Origin: Psychrobacter sp. P2G3
GTDB taxonomy: Bacteria; Pseudomonadota; Gammaproteobacteria; Pseudomonadales; Moraxellaceae
Length of the DNA: 64,000 bases
Reading direction: 5' to 3'
Assembly (NCBI RefSeq): GCF_001593285.1
Contig: NZ_CP012529.1
Span: 310,001 to 374,000, forward strand
Positions 60,998 through 64,000 of this stretch are shown here, in pieces (within the stretch, counting starts at the first letter, position 1; each line of letters opens with the position of its first letter). The notes beneath the pieces are model-generated. The model searched no databases and was not told the origin of the DNA. It worked only from the letters and a program-made list of their open reading frames with translations. Position numbers and translations under genes: made by a program.

Positions 60998-63900
60998 ATG
61001 AAAAAGCTTAACTTATTATTAGTGCAGCAATGTACTCCTCAGGCAATGTTCAAAGTCTCTACGCTAGCGCTCGCATTATCTGCAATTAGTATGTCAGTCA
61101 CGACTACTACTGATGCAGCGGTTAGTTACGATACCAGAGGTGTTGCAAGTTATAACACCTTGGGAGATTTATCAATCTATCAGCCGCCTACTGGTGAGAT
61201 TCAGCCCACGGTCATGCTAATGCTAGATAAGTCGGGTAGTATGGGTAACTTTACCCAAGGCAGAACACGTATTGATAGCTTGTGGGAGGATTATGGTAGC
61301 CTTGATTATAAACGAGGGAATTACGTTGTAGTAGAAAATAGAGAAGTAACAAGGACAGAGGTTGTTTGTACTAGATACAACAACAAGGGTAAATGTACTA
61401 AAGAGGAAGAGGTCAAAACTACTGTCATTGAGCCCACGAACGTAACTTATTCCTACCATACGCCTAATCTAACGGGCAAAAACGGTAAGGCTTGTTATTA
61501 TAGTAATGACAGCAAAGATACTGTACAAAGTGCACTAAATAGAGGGTCTTACCCTACAGATTTTAAAGAGAATTTTATTAGTCAGACCCGTCTTGACGAT
61601 GGTGAAAGATATGATATTACTTATTGTATAGACACCAGCGTTCTAGATGCTCGTACGGTGCTTGAAACCGCTGCAGGCGATGTGCCAACCAACTGGCGAC
61701 TAGATAGAATGAGTGCGCTAAAAGCCGCTGTATTTAAACTGCTACGCAACCCAAAAATGGGTGACAATATCAGTGCTGGCGCGGGATCTTATGGTCATAA
61801 TAATGGGAGGTATGGAAAGATCGGTGTCGCTGCCAAACCTTTAAAAGATGGGCAAAAAGATAATATAAGAAAGTATGTTGCTGGTTTAGACCCCTATGGG
61901 GGCACACCTATTGCGAGAGCTCTTGCAGAAGCTGGCGCTTATGTATTGGGTAGCTCTACAGCTGCTGGCACTTCAACTTATAGTGGTTTTTTAGATACTG
62001 CCAATGATGGCGTTATCCGTAATGATACCAACTATATCAAGCCTGAAAGCTCACAATGTGCCGGCACTGGTATATACATGTTAACAGATGGTGAGCCTAA
62101 CAATGGCGCATCTTACACCCAGTATATAATGCAATCAACACTAAATGATAACAGCTTTCAATGTAGTGGTTTAATGAACAATACAGATACTGCTAGTGGG
62201 GGTGAGGCAAGGTGGGACTGTATTGGGGATTATGCCAAGAAATTAGATACTAAAGGTATCAAAACCGCTATGGTAGGTTTTGGTAGTAGTTTCAATGTCT
62301 TTAACAATGCTAGTAACTATCAATCAATACAATCAACCTTATCCGATGGTACACCTTATGAGAAAAAGTACTATCGCTGTGACCTACTAACGAATAAAGA
62401 CGCACAGAACTCATGTAATCTAGGTATGGAGTCAAGTGACGATAAGACAGGTTTTGCAGGATATCCTGGCGTAGGCGGTTTTGGTGAGGGCGGCTTTTAT
62501 TATGCCAAAGACTCCAAAGATATTGTCAATAGCGTGTTGTCTTTCGTTACCAAACTTGACAACGAGTTAGCCAGTATACCTTCTGGGACGATTACCATTC
62601 CTCAAGATCCACTAAGCACGCAAAATATCCAACCCTATGCCTATTTACCGATGCTTGAACCAAAAGTAGGGAGTAATTCGTTAATATGGCCTGGTAATTT
62701 AAAAAAGTACGAGGTCAATCAAGGTACGCTGTACGGTAAGTCAGCGACAGGAACCACTGCTAATACGCGCTTATACGTCAATATTGATCAAAATAAAAAG
62801 AATAAAGAAAATAGGGATAAAGATGGTATAGATACGACAGGAAAGAGATTTCCTACAGATCTAAACCCAAATGTTCGAGATCTATGGAGTACTAAAAACT
62901 ATCAAGGTGTTGATGAAAATGGTAACACGATTAATATCAATAATCGTATTACCGCAGGTGGCTTTTATGCGCGTCTTAAGTCACCAACAGCAGCTAGTAA
63001 TACCACTCGTGCCGTCTATGTCGAGAATAACGTTGGTTTAAAGAAAGTAGCGGTGACCGCTGGTAAGTTAGTAGGATTTGAAGACTTAGATAGCAGTTAT
63101 GGTGCTGAAGAAAAATTATATCTATTAAGCTTTTTAGGCTACGATATAAATATCGACGCAAACCTAATTAAGAAAGTAAAGGATGCAAGTGACCAAGAAG
63201 TTGAGCTTGCAAAACTTATCACTACTCCCAGTGGTGATGTCAAAGTATTGGGCGGTGTACTGCATTCACAACCTACCCTAGTGAGCTATGGGGGCGATAT
63301 TAACTCACCTGAAAAAGACTCTGACGGTGATGGCACTATAGACGCTGATGCTGGTCAAATCTCCACCGACGCTAGTGACCGTGATGATTATGTCATGTTT
63401 GGCTCTATGGAAGGCGCATTGCATTTAGCAAAATCCGAAACAGGTGAAGAGGAGCTTGCTTTTGTCCCAAAAGCTCTGATAAAAAGCCAAGCAAAAGCCC
63501 TCAAAGATGCGGCTGTAAATACGGATGCGACGATACGGCCACCAGTATTTGGTGTTGATGCACCGTGGACATCTGCAGGCGAGTACAAATATACGTTTGC
63601 TACTGATGGTAGTGGTGAAGTATCAGCAAGTAGCATGAAAGTATACGGCGGACTGAGCAAAGGTGGGGTAGGTCTATACGGATTGGACGTGAGTACTATC
63701 ACTGATCCAACAAAACTATTTACCATTAATGAGACAACAAGTGGTTATAGCCGTATAGGTATGACGATGGCAAAGCCTGTCGTCGGTAAGATTAAAGTCG
63801 GCACTGGTAGCGATGCGATCAAAAACGTCATTATCTTTGGTGGTGGTTATGATAAGTGCTATGAAGACCCTACCTTTAGACTGAATTCAACCATAAACAA

Positions 63901-64000
63901 TATCAGTGGCTGTAGCAGTATTGCTCAAGCAAAAGGCAACGCGGTATATATTGCCGATGCGGATACAGGAGTGCTGATTGCCTCTATTTCAGGAGCAACT
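60998..64000 (+). CDS. pilY1: Type IV pilus tip protein PilY1 (C-terminus beyond window)
   Basis: Tip adhesin and regulator of pilus extension. 1001 codons are in the window and the frame stays open. After a signal peptide the N-terminal von Willebrand A domain shows the MIDAS motif DKSGS (Asp77, Ser79, Ser81) and YMLTDGEPN (Asp364). A Lys/Thr/Cys-rich loop (about 100-165) and another Cys-rich block near 460-480 interrupt it. An EF-hand-like loop DSDGDGTIDAD is at 774-784, followed by the start of the quinoprotein-like beta-propeller (VMFGSMEGALHLAKSETGEE). AAGGAG precedes ATG 60998. Last gene of fimT-pilV-pilW-pilX-pilY1; pilE-type genes often follow. Confidence 0.92.
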   Translation, partial: MKKLNLLLVQQCTPQAMFKVSTLALALSAISMSVTTTTDAAVSYDTRGVASYNTLGDLSIYQPPTGEIQPTVMLMLDKSGSMGNFTQGRTRIDSLWEDYGSLDYKRGNYVVVENREVTRTEVVCTRYNNKGKCTKEEEVKTTVIEPTNVTYSYHTPNLTGKNGKACYYSNDSKDTVQSALNRGSYPTDFKENFISQTRLDDGERYDITYCIDTSVLDARTVLETAAGDVPTNWRLDRMSALKAAVFKLLRNPKMGDNISAGAGSYGHNNGRYGKIGVAAKPLKDGQKDNIRKYVAGLDPYGGTPIARALAEAGAYVLGSSTAAGTSTYSGFLDTANDGVIRNDTNYIKPESSQCAGTGIYMLTDGEPNNGASYTQYIMQSTLNDNSFQCSGLMNNTDTASGGEARWDCIGDYAKKLDTKGIKTAMVGFGSSFNVFNNASNYQSIQSTLSDGTPYEKKYYRCDLLTNKDAQNSCNLGMESSDDKTGFAGYPGVGGFGEGGFYYAKDSKDIVNSVLSFVTKLDNELASIPSGTITIPQDPLSTQNIQPYAYLPMLEPKVGSNSLIWPGNLKKYEVNQGTLYGKSATGTTANTRLYVNIDQNKKNKENRDKDGIDTTGKRFPTDLNPNVRDLWSTKNYQGVDENGNTININNRITAGGFYARLKSPTAASNTTRAVYVENNVGLKKVAVTAGKLVGFEDLDSSYGAEEKLYLLSFLGYDINIDANLIKKVKDASDQEVELAKLITTPSGDVKVLGGVLHSQPTLVSYGGDINSPEKDSDGDGTIDADAGQISTDASDRDDYVMFGSMEGALHLAKSETGEEELAFVPKALIKSQAKALKDAAVNTDATIRPPVFGVDAPWTSAGEYKYTFATDGSGEVSASSMKVYGGLSKGGVGLYGLDVSTITDPTKLFTINETTSGYSRIGMTMAKPVVGKIKVGTGSDAIKNVIIFGGGYDKCYEDPTFRLNSTINNISGCSSIAQAKGNAVYIADADTGVLIASISGAT

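Noticed and set aside
63388..63726. 112-codon minus-strand frame
   Set aside because: Antisense of pilY1 at the start of its propeller.

Overview
The window looks like chromosome of a gamma-proteobacterium of the family Moraxellaceae, most likely Psychrobacter. The grounds are an AT-rich genome, the arrangement lptM-lysA-dapF-xerC, type II secretion genes scattered rather than in one operon, a wax ester synthase/DGAT, and overall protein character. No database search was possible, so the genus is an inference. About 56 protein genes and three tRNA genes are supported. Most are housekeeping genes. No prophage, CRISPR array or intact insertion sequence was seen.

Layout. 1-836 is the start of ackA on the minus strand, running off the left edge. 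1578-5811 is the lptM-lysA-dapF-xerC block (lysine and peptidoglycan precursor synthesis, chromosome dimer resolution). 5859-9787 carries a nitrilase-family hydrolase, rpoN and hpf, with a 174-bp MITE-like element between rpoN and hpf. 9896-12245 (minus) is a TusA-like protein, rpoH, a DUF423 protein and thiS. 12550-15177 holds bepA, yqeY and rpsU. 15572-18178 holds two lipoproteins (one a c-type cytochrome), tsaD and crcB. 18503-22908 is more accessory: an exported RidA-like protein, a chrA-padR operon with a palindromic candidate operator, and three small exported proteins. A diverged pair of inverted repeats brackets 19.1-23.1 kb. 23190-27182 (minus) is potG-potH-potI without a binding protein, followed by metR. 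27670-38401 is metabolic: carbonic anhydrase, gloA, an MscS channel, lipoprotein cytochrome c', hemF, ribA, dxs, suhB and WS/DGAT. 38554-42817 holds thiG, gspE, a second RidA-like protein and a DUF4442 protein.

43029-46003 is the most distinctive locus. It is an McrBC-type restriction pair whose McrB has lost the usual N-terminal recognition domain but carries a large insert right after the P-loop. tRNA-Pro, tRNA-Arg and tRNA-His follow. 47219-54731 has an AraC regulator, an unrecognised 330-aa protein, gspF, gspG, a free-standing DsbD-alpha-like protein and full-length dsbD in tandem. 55269-57541 is pldA and a ComF-type phosphoribosyltransferase. 57832-64000 is the minor-pilin operon fimT-pilV-pilW-pilX-pilY1; pilY1 runs off the right edge.

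How parts work together: gspE, gspF and gspG belong to one type II secretion machine, and fimT-pilY1 form the type IV pilus tip and priming complex. dsbD and its small neighbour supply reducing power to the periplasm. rpoN and rpoH are alternative sigma factors, and hpf silences ribosomes. thiS and thiG act in one step of thiazole synthesis although they lie about 28 kb apart. A recurring theme in the spacers is degenerate short tandem repeats with periods of 8-30 bp, seen in at least ten places.
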